The notes beneath the pieces are model-generated. The model was given only the letters and a program-made list of their open reading frames with translations. It was not told the origin of the DNA and made no database searches. A stretch of DNA of 64,000 nucleotides from the NCBI GenBank assembly GCA_949987705.1, contig OX465282.1, forward strand, positions 42,806,039-42,870,038, written 5' to 3'. The position numbers were made by a program, and so were the translations under genes. The stretch is from Thereva unica. Lineage: Eukaryota > Arthropoda > Insecta > Diptera > Therevidae. Numbering within the stretch: the first letter of the stretch is position 1; each line of letters opens with the position of its first letter. Below are positions 34,886-46,350 of this stretch, piece by piece.

Positions 34886-35056
34886 TGAACCGAGTTAGCT
34901 TTTGATAGGAATGAAATATTTTTAACGGATGCGATTTAGCTTAATTGCCTTTTGTGAAATTGAATATCGGCGTGTGTTTTGAAAAGACGCTTGGCTGGCA
35001 TTTCTGGGTGTGTGAATAGCTTACAATGTTCTTAAATTAATGGGGTGATTACAACA
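34886..35056 (-). repeat. 3' LTR segment of the gypsy-type element
   Basis: On the minus strand it runs TGTTGTAATCACC to CGGTTCA and matches 43706-43876 with few changes. The true LTR may extend left to about 34637. Confidence 0.75.
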
Positions 35057-35069
35057 TTCCTTCCCCCTT
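35057..35069 (-). other. Polypurine tract
   Basis: On the minus strand AAGGGGGAAGGAA directly precedes the LTR start TGTTGTAATC, as expected for the plus-strand primer of an LTR retroelement. The stretch 35070-35400 is the element's 3' untranslated part. Confidence 0.75.
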
Positions 35070-35400
35070 AAAAAGATCGGCGAAGTCGATCGTTTACATT
35101 ATGAAATTTAAGGAGATCAAAAAAATTTTAGTTCAAATTTAAAGGGACAAATAAAATTAGCAAATTCTATGTAAGTTAAGTAAGTATATAAAACAATTAA
35201 TATTGACTAGGTTCAAAAGGATTTTCTACGCTTATACTACTAACTGTTATAGAGTGTATTATCAAAAGAAAACAAAACTAATTCATAAGGACTGCGGTTT
35301 ACAACAATGATACCAAGGAGATAATTATTTTTAAGTACCATGTAGTAGAAGTGCATTCGTTGAATTTGCATCGATTTGACCCTTGAAGAGTATATATGTA

Positions 35401-37104
35401 TTAGGACGAGTGATGGGTTTGTTCGTTGTGTTCCTGGTTGTTGCGTTGATCCGCTGGGCATAACGAAAGAGTACATTTGAAGTACTTTCTGCATGTCAGG
35501 TAGATTAGGACTGCTACGAAGATCATGGAAAAGATGGAGGTTGGAATGGCGATCAGTTGGTACGTGTTAACACCGAGAGTATAATTAAGTGGTTCAGGGT
35601 CTGCTATGATCGATTTCAGCTTTACGCTAAAGGTGTCTAGATCACGGGTGTCCAAGATGACACGCGAAAGTTGATTCTTGTCTGGTATTGCTGAAAGATT
35701 GAGTTTCAGATCGTTTAATGGAGAACTGTTTAATTTGAAGAGTACAGCTTCGGTACAGGAAATAGTGGTATGGGTTTCTAGAGACACTTCCTTGGTCCTA
35801 GCTTTACAACCGGGTTCTAGACTTAGGAGTCCGCTGCCTATCAGTGAGGTAGAAATTGCACTACCGTTACAATTTATTCGAAGAGTGGACAAGGTGGGGA
35901 TTAGATAAATCCAAGTGTTGGCTTTTGAAAGAGCATTCCATATTTCATGGGTTAAATTGAATAGCCTAATCTCGCAATCAGCGGGTGCGATTTCCCCCTG
36001 ATGTAGACCTATTATGCAGTTTGCTTTGTTGAAAAGGTGGGAAACAAAGTTTTGACTGCAAACGAATTCTTGTACCTGCAATAATGTGCAGCTTTCTAGA
36101 TCGCCTTGATTGAGGAACGAGTACCTTTCTCGTGTTTCGTCAATAAGAACGTATTGAGAATCCACTTTGACATAGTAGTAAGTATTGTTTTGGAATTGAG
36201 AAGGAACGCTTGCTATTTTGTACAAGGAAAAACTATTTTTGACTAGTGGAATTTTTATTTGGAGGACTAAAGAGTTTGCTGTTAATAGAGGGGTGATAGT
36301 GGATACGCGAGCGATTAGTGGGATATTGTAGTGAGTAGGTTTTGCCGGGAACTTTAAGACATCTAACTTTTCTATTTGGATGTCTGTTAAAGCTTTTAGG
36401 AAGTATTCGGACTTAGTGAGGTGCTTGTCTAGACGGCCTACCCTAGCTTCCTGGATTATGTCAAAGTATTCCGCTTGATTAGCGAGTATGCGATTGGCTG
36501 CGAACATGAGAGTATTGGTAGCCTCATCTAGGAGGTGAAAATTCTTCTGTGCAGTACGGTCGCCTTCTAGTTCCTTTTCAATGCCGTTAAGGCTTTTAGA
36601 GATATTATTAAAGGTCATGTTTAATGAAGTAAACGAACTTTGTATCGTATCAACTATAACGGATATCTTTTTGTCAAGAGAATGGTGGATGTTCGCTTGA
36701 TTTACAGCGAGGGTTTTGATGGTACCTTCGATGTGCTCGGAATCATCGCTGTCCATTACGCCAAAGAGAAATTTTTGGGCTTTCCCTATGATATTCATCA
36801 AACCTCGTTTTTGTCTACTTCGCTTGCCACCCGTCAGGCTAGCAAAATGCTCATTTACTTCTCTGATGTCAAAAAGGGTACTTTTAATGAGCCGGTTGGC
36901 GGTCACACAATTGTCGTCTGGGAATTTTACTTTGGCCTTGATGCAGAGTTTCTCTAAATCCTCATAGTAGCGTTCCAACAAGTTCGAATCGGTGTAAAGC
37001 GACGAAATATTTAAGTAGAGGAAAAACTCCCAGTTAGCTGTTGATTGATGTACTTTTCCGATATTTTCGAAATATACTCCTGCATGCGATGTGAGTGGCG
37101 TCAC
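35401..37104 (-). CDS. env: Errantivirus-type envelope (baculovirus F-like) protein
   Basis: Open for 567 codons, with the frame also open upstream past the pol stop to about 37190. RQKR at residues 97-100, followed by a Gly-rich hydrophobic stretch, is a furin-type site with a fusion-peptide-like segment. A heptad-like helical region follows, and a C-terminal membrane segment (about residues 515-540, IFSMIFVAVLIYLTC) with a short tail. This layout is that of the F-like Env of gypsy errantiviruses. No clear signal peptide is encoded in the frame; in relatives Env is made from a spliced RNA. The frame seems intact, but activity is not shown. Confidence 0.8.
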   Translation of the reverse strand: MTPLTSHAGVYFENIGKVHQSTANWEFFLYLNISSLYTDSNLLERYYEDLEKLCIKAKVKFPDDNCVTANRLIKSTLFDIREVNEHFASLTGGKRSRQKRGLMNIIGKAQKFLFGVMDSDDSEHIEGTIKTLAVNQANIHHSLDKKISVIVDTIQSSFTSLNMTFNNISKSLNGIEKELEGDRTAQKNFHLLDEATNTLMFAANRILANQAEYFDIIQEARVGRLDKHLTKSEYFLKALTDIQIEKLDVLKFPAKPTHYNIPLIARVSTITPLLTANSLVLQIKIPLVKNSFSLYKIASVPSQFQNNTYYYVKVDSQYVLIDETRERYSFLNQGDLESCTLLQVQEFVCSQNFVSHLFNKANCIIGLHQGEIAPADCEIRLFNLTHEIWNALSKANTWIYLIPTLSTLRINCNGSAISTSLIGSGLLSLEPGCKARTKEVSLETHTTISCTEAVLFKLNSSPLNDLKLNLSAIPDKNQLSRVILDTRDLDTFSVKLKSIIADPEPLNYTLGVNTYQLIAIPTSIFSMIFVAVLIYLTCRKYFKCTLSLCPADQRNNQEHNEQTHHSS

Positions 37105-37175
37105 TTGGTGCCATTGCGCCGAAATTTTTGGAAGGAAAACCTCGAGGAATCTGGAAAGGAACGTAGCGTTAGTGT

Positions 37176-40100
37176 TTAACGGAGGGCCTTAAGGAGATTA
37201 TTGTGTACGACTTTAAACTTATTTCCTATTTTTATGGTGGAAGTTTCGGCGGAGTTAGATTCCACCACTTCATAGGGACCTTCAAAGAGTGGGGTCAATT
37301 TTTTATTGGATTTCGCTCTCGATTCCATGAGGACCAAATCACCGGCGCCGAAATCGGTGGGTTTTGTACCTCGATCGTATGATTCTTTTGCCTTGAGCTT
37401 GTTCTTAATTTGGTTTTCACGGATGACTTGGAATCCATTTTGGAGCCTGGCTTTGAGTTCACTATCGTAGTCGTCATAGTTGTATACTGGTTCGCACGAT
37501 CTGGTTATAGAAGAAGGGAGTTCTGGTTTATATCCGAATAGAGCTTCGTAAGGCGAGTAATTAGTTGACGAGTGTGGGGTGGTATTATAACAAAAGACCG
37601 CATAATCAATCCATAAATCCCAATTAGTGGGGTCTTTGTTGGCATAGCATCTTAAATAGTCTCCCAGTGTCCGATGACTACGCTCTAGCGAACCGTTAGA
37701 TTGCGGATGGTATGGGGTGGTTTGTAACTTTTGGATCTTGAGAAGTCGGCAAGTGCGCTTAAATACGTCGCTGAGGAAGTTACTGCCTTGATCTGTGAGA
37801 AGCGACTTTGGTATTCCGAAAATACAAACTAGCTTTCGGACATAATTCTCGGCAACCGTGTGGGCTTCTTGGTTTGGGATAGGGATAGCCATGACAAATT
37901 TTGTCAGGTCATCCTGGAAACTGAGTATGTACTTGTTGTGATTCTCTGATTCGGGAAGTGGGCCAACTATATCTAGAGCAACTCTCTCAAACGGGGTTCT
38001 GGATGTGGTTGTTATTTTCATGGGAATTTTGGTTTTAAGACCGATTTTGCTTTTCTTACAAGTTTCGCAAGACCCGATGTATTCTTTTACGTCTTTGGAC
38101 ATGGTTTTCCAGGTAAATTTCTGTTTGAGCCGCTTTAGTGTTCGATTGATTCCTTGGTGTCCTCCGAGGGGGCTATCATGGTATTCTTTAAGGACGCGTG
38201 AGATTTCTAAAGGATCAGTTAGTTCTATTATCGACGGTGTAACATTTGTTATTGACTGTGGTGTTGGTTCTGTCGGGACAGAAGAAGAGGCTGCGAATTG
38301 GGTATGAGGTTTTTGAATTGGAGGTGAAGAATTAGTTGCTGGAGCTGAAGTGAGATCCTTAGTGATCGAGCCTTGATTTTGGGATCGTGTAACTACGAAC
38401 GTATCAGCGACAGGCAGACGTGAAAGGGCGTCAGCGTTTGTATTCAGTTTCCCTTTCCTGTGAACGACGTCAAAATCGTACTCCTCTAGCTTGATCCTCC
38501 ACCTCATTATCCTAGAGCTAGGATCTTTGAGATTGAAGAGCCAAACCAATGGTTTGTGATCGGTAACGACGGTGATTTTTCTTCCTACACATAGGGGCGA
38601 AAACGATTGACTGCCCACACGACCGCTAGAGCTTCCTTTTCAATAGTTGAATAATTTTTCTCTGCCTTATTGAGAGTACGGCTAGCGTAGGCTATCGGGA
38701 GATCAACGTTATCATGCTCAGGTCGCTGCGAGAGAACAGCTCCTATGGCCGTGTTGCTAGCGTCGGTAGTTACAAAAGAACTTTTTAGAAAAATCAGGTA
38801 TTGAAGGATAGGGGACTTTGATATGGCGTTTTTTAATAGCTCGAATGATTCATCACAAAGAGCATCCCAGACAAAGGGGGTGTCTTTCTTGAGGAGCTTG
38901 GTAAGAGGATTAGCTAGCTTTGCAAAATTCGGGAAGAATTTCCGATAATACCCGACGAGTCCTAAAAATGACTTAACGGGTTTGTGATTTTGGGGAGGCT
39001 TTATCGCTTGAATAGCAGAAATTTTTAATGGATCGGGTTTGATACCTCGATCGGTGATCGTGTGCCCTAAGTACATTACTTCCTTATGAAGGAACTTGCA
39101 TTTGTTGGGCTGAAGTTTTAATTGATAACTTTTCAAACAGTTGAACACGTCTCTCAACTTGTTATTGTGGTCAACGAGATTGTGGCCGTAAATAACGATG
39201 TCGTCGAGGTAGACGAAACACCGTGTTCCTTGGAGTCCTGCCAGTACCACATTCATCAATCTTTGAAAAGTGGCAGGGGCGTTGCGTAACCCGAAGGGCA
39301 TTCGGTTGAATTCGAAGTGCCCGTGCGGGGTGCTGAAAGCAGTTTTTGGCCTGTCTTCTTCGGCGACGCCGATTTGATAAAACCCATTTGCTAAGTCTAG
39401 GGTACTGAAGTAACGGGAATTCCCAAGTTGGTCTAGGATTTCCTCAATGTTGGGGAGTGGATAAGCATCGGGTATCGTCAACTCATTGAGTTTCCGAAAG
39501 TCTACTACCATTCGCCATTTCTTGGCGCCGTCTGGACCTGCTTTTTTGGGAACTATTAATAGAGGAGAGTTCCAAGGACTCATGCTTGGGCGTATTATAT
39601 CCTCTTGAAGCAGCTTGGAAGTTTGGAGATTGATTTCTGATTTGTGAATTTCCGGAAGCCGATAGGGTTTGGAGTTAACAGGGGATTTTCCAGGGAGAAT
39701 TGGAAGGGTGTGCTGAATAGCATCCGTGAAGGTTAACTTATCGCCCTCAATATAGAACAAATCGTTGAACTCGGGCCAGATGTCCAGAATGGACCCGAGC
39801 TCCTCATCGTTTAGATGGGATAGATTTAGAAGGGGAGTTAATGTTTCTAGTCGCTTTTGGATCTGGTCTTCGTGCTTTAAATTACCTGGTTCTATTACGT
39901 GGTAGTTAGAAAGTGGATCGTAACGGAGATTCGAAACATCCTCAAGAGTGATTTCTTGGTCGGTAGTATTCAGGACGGCGACGTTAATGTAACCGTTTGT
40001 GGGTTTAACGATGCTCCCAGATATGTATACTTGAGGCATAATTTCCTGCTGGTGACAAACAATTTCTTCTTCGGAAGAGATCGGACCAAATTTGACAAAT

Positions 40101-40504
40101 TTTTCACACCTTGGAGGGACTTCTGTTTCGTCTGGGACACAGATAAATTTAAAGTTATGTCGCTTGCCTAAGTGGTTAAAGCTAAACATGAAAGTTTCAA
40201 AGTCTAATTTCGCTTTGGTTTGGAGGCAGAAGTCGAGCACTAGAATGCCATCGCAGGTTATTGGGAAGTCGGAGGACACTATGTGGAACGGATGAATCAA
40301 TGAAGTGTTGTTTGGTAGGGTCATAGTAAGGTGAACAAGCCCCTTGGTAAGAATACATTGTTTGGTTATACCGGATATTTCGACTAGCTGGGTGACGTCT
40401 ACTTCGACGTCGTCTTGGAGCGCGTCAATTTTTATTAGGCTTATCGAGGCACCTGTATCTAGAAGTAGAACATTGAAATTGGACGTTGTCTCGGGCATTT
40501 CCAT
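37176..40504 (-). pseudogene. pol: Gypsy-type Pol (protease, RT, RNase H, integrase), one frameshift
   Basis: The first frame (40504-38585) has protease LLLDTGASISLI, RT FSTLDLANGFYQI, the catalytic FVYLDDIVIYG, and RNase H TTDASNTAIGAVLSQ. A one-base frameshift near 38600, in the RNase H region RFRPY, moves to the frame 38618-37176. That part has an HHCC-type zinc region ending CETCKKSK, the DDE core (VALDIVGPLPE, LLTDQGSNF, SNGSLERSHRTL) and the GPYEVVES C-terminal domain. It ends in LLKALR, overlapping the open env frame. Apart from the shift it is complete. Confidence 0.9.
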
Positions 40505-40624
40505 TAGGATTTCGTTTCTAAAGTTCTTGGAAAGGTCTAGGTTGAGTTGATTTTGAGTTCGAGAGAGTATGCTCCAGTTGTAGCAGTTGGTTCACTAGCA
40601 TTAACATAATTGGGATGGTTAATA

Positions 40625-41473
40625 CTATTGTTGCGGGGTGTAAGCGAAATTCTTGCAATATCTGCACTGCTTATGGTTACGCATTTGAGTAGTGGCGGTT
40701 TTAGTGTCTACTTCCTGTAGCCTCTCCTCTTCTATAGCGAGCTCTATAGCAGCCTTTAATGTTTTATGTTGGCTTGATTTGACTATTAGCTTTAAGGGTT
40801 GTTTAAGCCCTCTTTTAAAATTATTTAAAACCATTTGCTCGTTGAGTTCTCGGATGGCTTTATTGCCTTCGCTCGAACTGTCTATGCTGCTCGAAATATT
40901 AAGCTCATCTAATAGCTTCTCGATTTTTCCGGCATAGTCGAGGACGGTTTCTCTATGTTCTTGCCTAATGGCGAAAAGCTCGGACTGCACGACCTGTAAG
41001 GGTCGCTGTTGCGAGAATTGTTTCTCCAACTCAGTCTTTAGATCGTCCCATGAGTCGTACTCGCGGCACCTCAGGACGCAGTTATACGCTCGGCCAGATA
41101 GTTTGGACTTGATCAGGTTAAGAAATTCGAGCTTGTGAGCGGAAGAGGAAGCTAAACTATGTTGCACTTGTGCGATTTGCAGGAATCGGTGTAGAGTTCC
41201 AGGATCTCCATCATACTCCGGAATTAATTTAATGGCGTTCGCGAGAACGAAAGAAGACATTTTGCTACGACTAGTCGGCGGAATTAGAAGTTCAGAAAAA
41301 GGGTTGGTTTCAAGACGGTGGTCCGGTTTTTCCAAGGTTTCCCTTTGGTAGTCTGGATCTTCTTGGATCGGAGGAAGTGGCTCTCCCTTCTTCTGGGCCT
41401 GTGCTTTTGCGTGGCTCCTTAAGGAGACAGACAGTGTACCGATTAGATCTGATTTTGTTGGCTTCTTGCTCAT
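40625..41473 (-). CDS. gag: Gypsy-type Gag
   Basis: 282 codons from ATG at 41473. The N-terminus is charged. The centre, with LIPEYDGDPGTLHRFL, LIKSKLSGRAYN and a WDDLKTELEKQF block, is the capsid domain of gypsy-type Gag. The C-terminus reaches CRYCKNF, the first half of a zinc knuckle, and then stops at a TAG, so the nucleocapsid part is cut short or continues by frameshift. The gap to pol (40505-40624) is open in a second frame for part of its length. Confidence 0.8.
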   Translation of the reverse strand: MSKKPTKSDLIGTLSVSLRSHAKAQAQKKGEPLPPIQEDPDYQRETLEKPDHRLETNPFSELLIPPTSRSKMSSFVLANAIKLIPEYDGDPGTLHRFLQIAQVQHSLASSSAHKLEFLNLIKSKLSGRAYNCVLRCREYDSWDDLKTELEKQFSQQRPLQVVQSELFAIRQEHRETVLDYAGKIEKLLDELNISSSIDSSSEGNKAIRELNEQMVLNNFKRGLKQPLKLIVKSSQHKTLKAAIELAIEEERLQEVDTKTATTQMRNHKQCRYCKNFAYTPQQ

Positions 41474-41687
41474 GTACTCGCGTGTGTTTTAAATGAGTCA
41501 AGCAGACTGATAACGAGGAACTTCGGTGCCGTCGTTGGCAGCAGTTAAGAAACAGATGCTGCCGCTTTTTTTATTGCATACTCATCTAGTAATGGTGAAT
41601 ATATTTACTGGTAAACAGTGAACAGAACGGTATGAAATTCGGAGAACTATAAAACGCGACAAACTAGATTTATCAATTGAGAAAAAT

Positions 41688-41850
41688 AACTCGAAATCAA
41701 CAGGTCAACTACTAGCGAGGATCCAACAAACAAAATTGAAAACCAAATTGAAAACAAACTCGAAATCAACAGATCAACTACTAGCGATGATCCAACAAAC
41801 AAAATTGAAAACTAAATTGAAATAAACTCGAAATCAACAGATCAACTGAC
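41688..41850. repeat. 68-bp tandem repeat in the element leader
   Basis: AACTCGAAATCAACAG(G/A)TCAACT recurs at about 41688, 41757 and 41824, with ATCCAACAAACAAAATTGAA between. It lies between gag and the 5' LTR remnant. The rest of 41474-42047 shows no gene. Confidence 0.7.
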
Positions 41851-42047
41851 AGCTCAACAAACAAGGGTTCAACAAACACAATTTAGCCAAACGGAAGGAA
41901 AATAAAAATTGTGGATACACGCGCACAACAAAAAATTTAACGTAACGCCGTTCGATGGGCAAGGAACGAAAGCACTTTCACTTCACAAAAAATTGATAAA
42001 AATAAAAAATGATTGGCAAAATAGTATAAATATATAGTAATAGTATA

Positions 42048-42580
42048 AAATATTGAATATTAAATGTTTTAAAAAAATTACCTTAAAAAGGTAAAACAAT
42101 TACGTGGTAAGGTGTCTTATCCCGAACTTTTCGCACTGATTGTATATTTTTCCGAGTTCTATTTACTATACCGAAATATTTTCAACACAAGATGAGAAAT
42201 CAATTTGAACATGCCAAGGTAATTTTGTTGTACTTAATATAACTACATATACTAAAAATGTAAATGGTTTACATCAAGTTTGCGCATAATTTTTTTAAGT
42301 TTTTTTGTTCTTTTGAAAGTATATTTGCAAATGCTGAGTTCGATTTATTCAAACTTTATGTAAACCATTTACATTTTTATTATAGTTATATTAAGTACAA
42401 CAAAATTACCTTGGCATGTTCAAATTGATTTCTCATCTTGTGTTGAAAATATTTTGGTATAGTAAATAGAACTCGGAAAAATATACAATCAGTGCGAAAA
42501 GTTCGGGATAAGACACCTTACCACGTAATTGTTTTACCTTTTTAAGGTAATTTTTTTAAAACATTTAATATTCAATATTT
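42048..42580. repeat. Palindromic foldback element of about 530 bp
   Basis: AAATATTGAATATTAAATG at the left is matched in reverse at the right end (to 42580). The arms, of about 230 bp, stay complementary inward to GTAAATGGTTTACAT, with a loop of some 70 bp. There is no gene. It is probably a MITE inserted in the retroelement leader. Confidence 0.8.
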
Positions 42581-42610
42581 AATACAGTACAGAAAAATTT
42601 TACATAATAT

Positions 42611-42832
42611 TCAGTACAGAAAAACCGTAACACGCAAAAATTGATACAATTTACAAGGGATAATGGTCTTAGGCCAGTATCCTAAACTTGGAGGTTGTAT
42701 GTCATAATGAGACACTTTTCTCAAAAGGTCTGCAAAAAAATTGACATGTTCATCTTCTAACCAAGTATCGCCAATTATTTCACTTTTCAGACGATTCATG
42801 TTTTGTTCTTGTTTTTGCGCCATAGTTAACAA
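42611..42832 (-). pseudogene. Fragment resembling the N-terminal part of Ulp1-like protease ORFs
   Basis: WLEDEHVNFFADLLRK and a following QPPSLGYWPK stretch resemble the lead-in of Ulp1/C48-type cysteine protease domains found in transposon proteins. No catalytic His or Cys is present in the fragment. The call rests on one motif. Confidence 0.3.
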
Positions 42833-43705
42833 ATAAAAAAATAAAATATTAAAAAAACTTACCTTACCTTACCTTTTAAAAACACAACGTGAAATTTAAA
42901 AATGTTCTGTGACTTTATTTAGAATTTAATGAACTTGTGTTCGTCGGTTCATAGCGAAAACTGTAAACAAAAAAACAAAATTCTTCGGTTCCTAAAACCA
43001 ATAAACTGCAAAAACAAAATGAAAAAAGTGCGCGCACCGTCTCTGTCATACAAATACATAAGACAATAGGCGACCCATGATGTACATGTGCATCATCCGA
43101 CGCAAGGTGTCGCTCTCAGCGGTGGCAACGAAAGCGAAATTCAGAGCGGCCCTTGATCTCTCTGTCTTCTGCCTGAGTTAAATCCAGGGCAGAGAGAGAC
43201 ACAGTGAGCGGCGAGCCCAAACTCCGGTAAAGACAGTCGCGCAGCGCTTCATCCATTTTCATTTTTCTTTTTGTTTTTTATCCTTACCACGGTCGGGTCG
43301 CTTGCGCGACCCTTAATATAAACTTAAATTTATATAAAAATTTCAAAAAGAAAATTTATTACGAATATTTTATATTTATTAAAAAATTCTATCTTGTTGA
43401 GACATCCTTCTTTGGGTAGGTAGTTTGTGTTTTTTTTTTGCTTCTGCCGATGAGTCTTCTGGTGGATGATAATTCCACACTACTTATGCACTATGTGCAC
43501 GATGCACTTTTGTTGTAAAAAAAAAAATATATGTGGGAAGTACTTACAGGATGATCCGAAAAATATTGCGGGTTGTTGCAATTTTTTTGTTTTTGTTGTT
43601 TTTTTTTTTAGGATACTGCAGCCCTGCGCTGGATACTGCAGCCCAGATGTAATTACAGTTGATAGATACGGTGTTGATGTTAACGATGAAGTTGTAGCCC
43701 TACGC
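42833..43705. other. Non-coding leader region, composite repeats
   Basis: No gene seen. It holds a GC-rich part (about 43080-43260), AT-rich stretches and a short duplicated GGATACTGCAGCCC(T/A)G near 43611 and 43630. Confidence 0.35.
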
Positions 43706-43876
43706 TGAACCGAGTTAGCTTTTGATAAGAATGAAATATTTTTAACGGATGCGATTTAGCTTAATTGCCTTTTGTGAAATTGAATATCGGCGTGTGTTTT
43801 GAAAAGACGCTTGGCTGGTATTTCTGGGTGTGTGAATCGCTTACAATGTTCTTAAATTAATGGGGTGATTACAACA
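43706..43876 (-). repeat. 5' LTR segment of the gypsy-type element
   Basis: It matches 34886-35056 with a few substitutions. On its inner (left) side the sequence GCGTAGGGCTACAAC does not look like a primer site, which supports truncation of this LTR or rearrangement of the leader. Confidence 0.7.
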
Positions 43877-44826
43877 GCCTTTTCGCGATTCGCGTGCTGA
43901 ACCTCAGGAGATGCTGTATTTCTCTGCCTTCTTCAATAGCACGCACTCGTTTATCACATGCATTGCGATACATGTGATATAAGAGGGGCAACCCCGAATC
44001 ATCCTGAACCAATTTTTTGGAGTCTAAGTAAATAAATGCTTCTGGGGGGATAAACCCACGTTCACAAGCTGCTTTGTGGTATTCAGAATTCTGGTAGAAC
44101 GCTCCCCGAATAAGAGGATTGTCGCTTTCCGTCGCTCTAGCGACGTGACGTCGAATCAACTTGATTATGAAATTGTCGATCCTGTTAACAGATGCCTTAT
44201 CATAGAGGATATTGTTGGCGTGATATTTTACGAGGCCCGATTCGGGTGTTCGATACAAGCTTAGGCACGCCCTTAAGCATTGTCTTTCAATTACCCGAAG
44301 CTTTTCCATGTAAGAAGGAGATATGTTGAACCATACCGGACAACCATAAGTTAACATTGGTCTGACCAAGGCTTGATAGCAAATCACCTTGACCCGTGGG
44401 TTTAGGTGTCTGCTGTAAAAAAGTCTTTTGGTCATATGAAACGCCTTGTTTGCCTTGGTAAGAGCAGCACTTACATTTCTGTTGAAATACAGGTATTGGT
44501 CCATCCAAAGCCCAAGGTATTTCACTTCCAATTTTTTTTCTAATGCTTGCCCGGCATTGTTCGAAATTTTGAGTGTTTTCCAGTTCCTCCGCACATTGCG
44601 AGAAGCTTTGTTTAGAGGAGTCCGGAAAAGGATCGATTCACATTTGCTAAAATTGATCTTTAACTTCCAATCATCACTATACCGTTCGATTGTTTCGAAG
44701 TCACGTTGCAAGAGCGTCTGGATCACTCAAATCTTCGGCCCCGTCCTGTACACGATCAGGTCATCCGCATACGCTAGTGCGTACGGGAGTGAACTTATTA
44801 GGTCACTCGTAAAGATATTAACTTAT
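43877..44826 (-). pseudogene. LINE reverse transcriptase, C-terminal half
   Basis: The minus-strand frame contains the catalytic YADDLIVY near 44770, then an in-frame TGA (about 44725-44735), then the thumb and C-terminal region with LEVKYLGLWMD, MLTYGCPVWF and ERQCLRACLSLYRTPES. It reads into the gypsy LTR at 43876. The 5' part is missing at 44826, where a plus-strand LINE begins. The type is I/Jockey-like. Confidence 0.8.
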
Positions 44827-46350
44827 TCTCAGACCCCGGACTTGCAGGTGCCGCGCACAAAATCTGTCGGTCGATAAAGTTTGCCCCGTTTCAAAAGGCA
44901 TAACACTTTGACGCGGACAAATTTTATTGCCTCTGATGGATGCGGCAAGTGTAATTCCGGAAAATATCCCAAAGAATGTGGCGATTGAACCCGCGCAACC
45001 GAAGTCCCGTTACAAGTCAAGTTTTGGTATTGACTTTTGTAACATTCGTGGACTTCAAGCGAATTTCTCTTTTGTTGAGTGCCACTTATCTAGTTACAAA
45101 CCCCCAATCTTCGCACTAAGTGAAACCCAAATATCACCCGATAATGACTTAGGTTATTACCAGGTGTCGGGGTACACTTTAGTGCACAATCTCTCCCCCC
45201 ATAGGGGTATTGCCATTTATGTTAGGGACGACGTGGCTTATTGTAAAATACATTCAAGCACAACTTCAGATTTTAATTATCTTTGGATTAAAATCATTTT
45301 CCAAAGCCACGTCATATTCTTCTGCTTCCTATACAGAAGCCCTAACATAAGTAACGAAGCCTCCACCTTATCTTTTGATACTATTTCCGAACAAATCTCG
45401 GGATTTTTGTCGTCCAATCCTGACTGTGAAATCATCGTTGCGGGTGATTTCAATGTTCACAACGTTAAATGGCTGACTTACTCAAATGGCACCAGTATTT
45501 CTGACAAGGACGTCGAGCTCTTTGCAGACATCAATTACTTGCAACAAATTGTGGATCATCCCACAAGAGTCCCTGATGTTGCTGGTCAAGGAGGATATCT
45601 CCTTGATCTTTTTCTAACTTCTCATCCAGCGCGTTACTCCGTCGAAGTTGATTCACCTCTCGGCAATTCAGACCACTGCCTAATCAGTGCTAACTTCCCA
45701 TTCGAATTTCCCACCCCTCCCAAACCAGTTCGAAGAACTGTATGGCATTATGGGAAGGCAAATTGGCTGGGGCTTATTAATTTCTTCCAGTCTACAGACT
45801 GGAACCTGTGTTTCCGGAATAGAAACGCCAACTCTGCCGCTATCCGTATTTCTAGGATCATACAGGCAGGAATGCATTTGTTCATTCCTCATACTACTAA
45901 ATCTGTGAAGGCTAGGCCCAACAGATGGTTTAATCAGGAGTGTATGAATGCAATCAGAAATAAAGAAGCCGCCTTTCGAGCTTACAAGAGCTCCCCGAGT
46001 GAATCGCTCCGTGCAGAGTATATAAAACTAAGAAATTCCTGTAAAGTCACCATCAGGAATGTCAAAAATTCATTTGACAACAAATTGAGAAGTAAACTCC
46101 TTAATGCAACCTCTGGTAGCAAGAACTTCTGGTCCTTGGTAAGCTCCATTAAGAAGAATTTCACTTCATCCACAACTCCTTCACTTATCCACAATGAGAA
46201 GGTGATAACAGACAGCAAATCCAAGGCCGATTTATTAGCATCTCTGTTTGCTTCCAATTCTTCTTTACCCCAAACTGATATGCTACCCCCGGTTCTTGAG
46301 CTCAGCGCTCATCTAATGGACAGGGTTTTCTTCAGGACTCGCGAGGTGAG
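44827..46350 (+). pseudogene. LINE family A copy 2, 5' half (endonuclease)
   Basis: An open frame spans 44927-46405 with IDFCNIRGLQANFSFVECHL, ALSETQISPDN, a GIAIYVRDDV motif, IIVAGDFNVHNVKW and the GNSDHCLISANF motif of EEP endonucleases. It then reaches the linker before RT. Similarity to copy 1 (20180-21700) ends near 46348, so the RT half is missing. Coding is far better kept than in copy 1. Confidence 0.85.

Larger units (their letters stand above)
34886..43876 (-). mobile_element. Env-bearing gypsy/errantivirus-type LTR element
   Basis: On the minus strand the order is LTR, leader, gag, pol (protease, RT, RNase H, integrase), env, purine tract, LTR, as in errantiviruses. Matching LTR segments of 171 bp lie at both ends. 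No target duplication is visible (left flank AATA, right flank GCCT). The leader (41474-43705) is swollen by other repeats, and no primer site was found, so the 5' end is rearranged. Pol has one frameshift; gag ends early. Confidence 0.85.
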
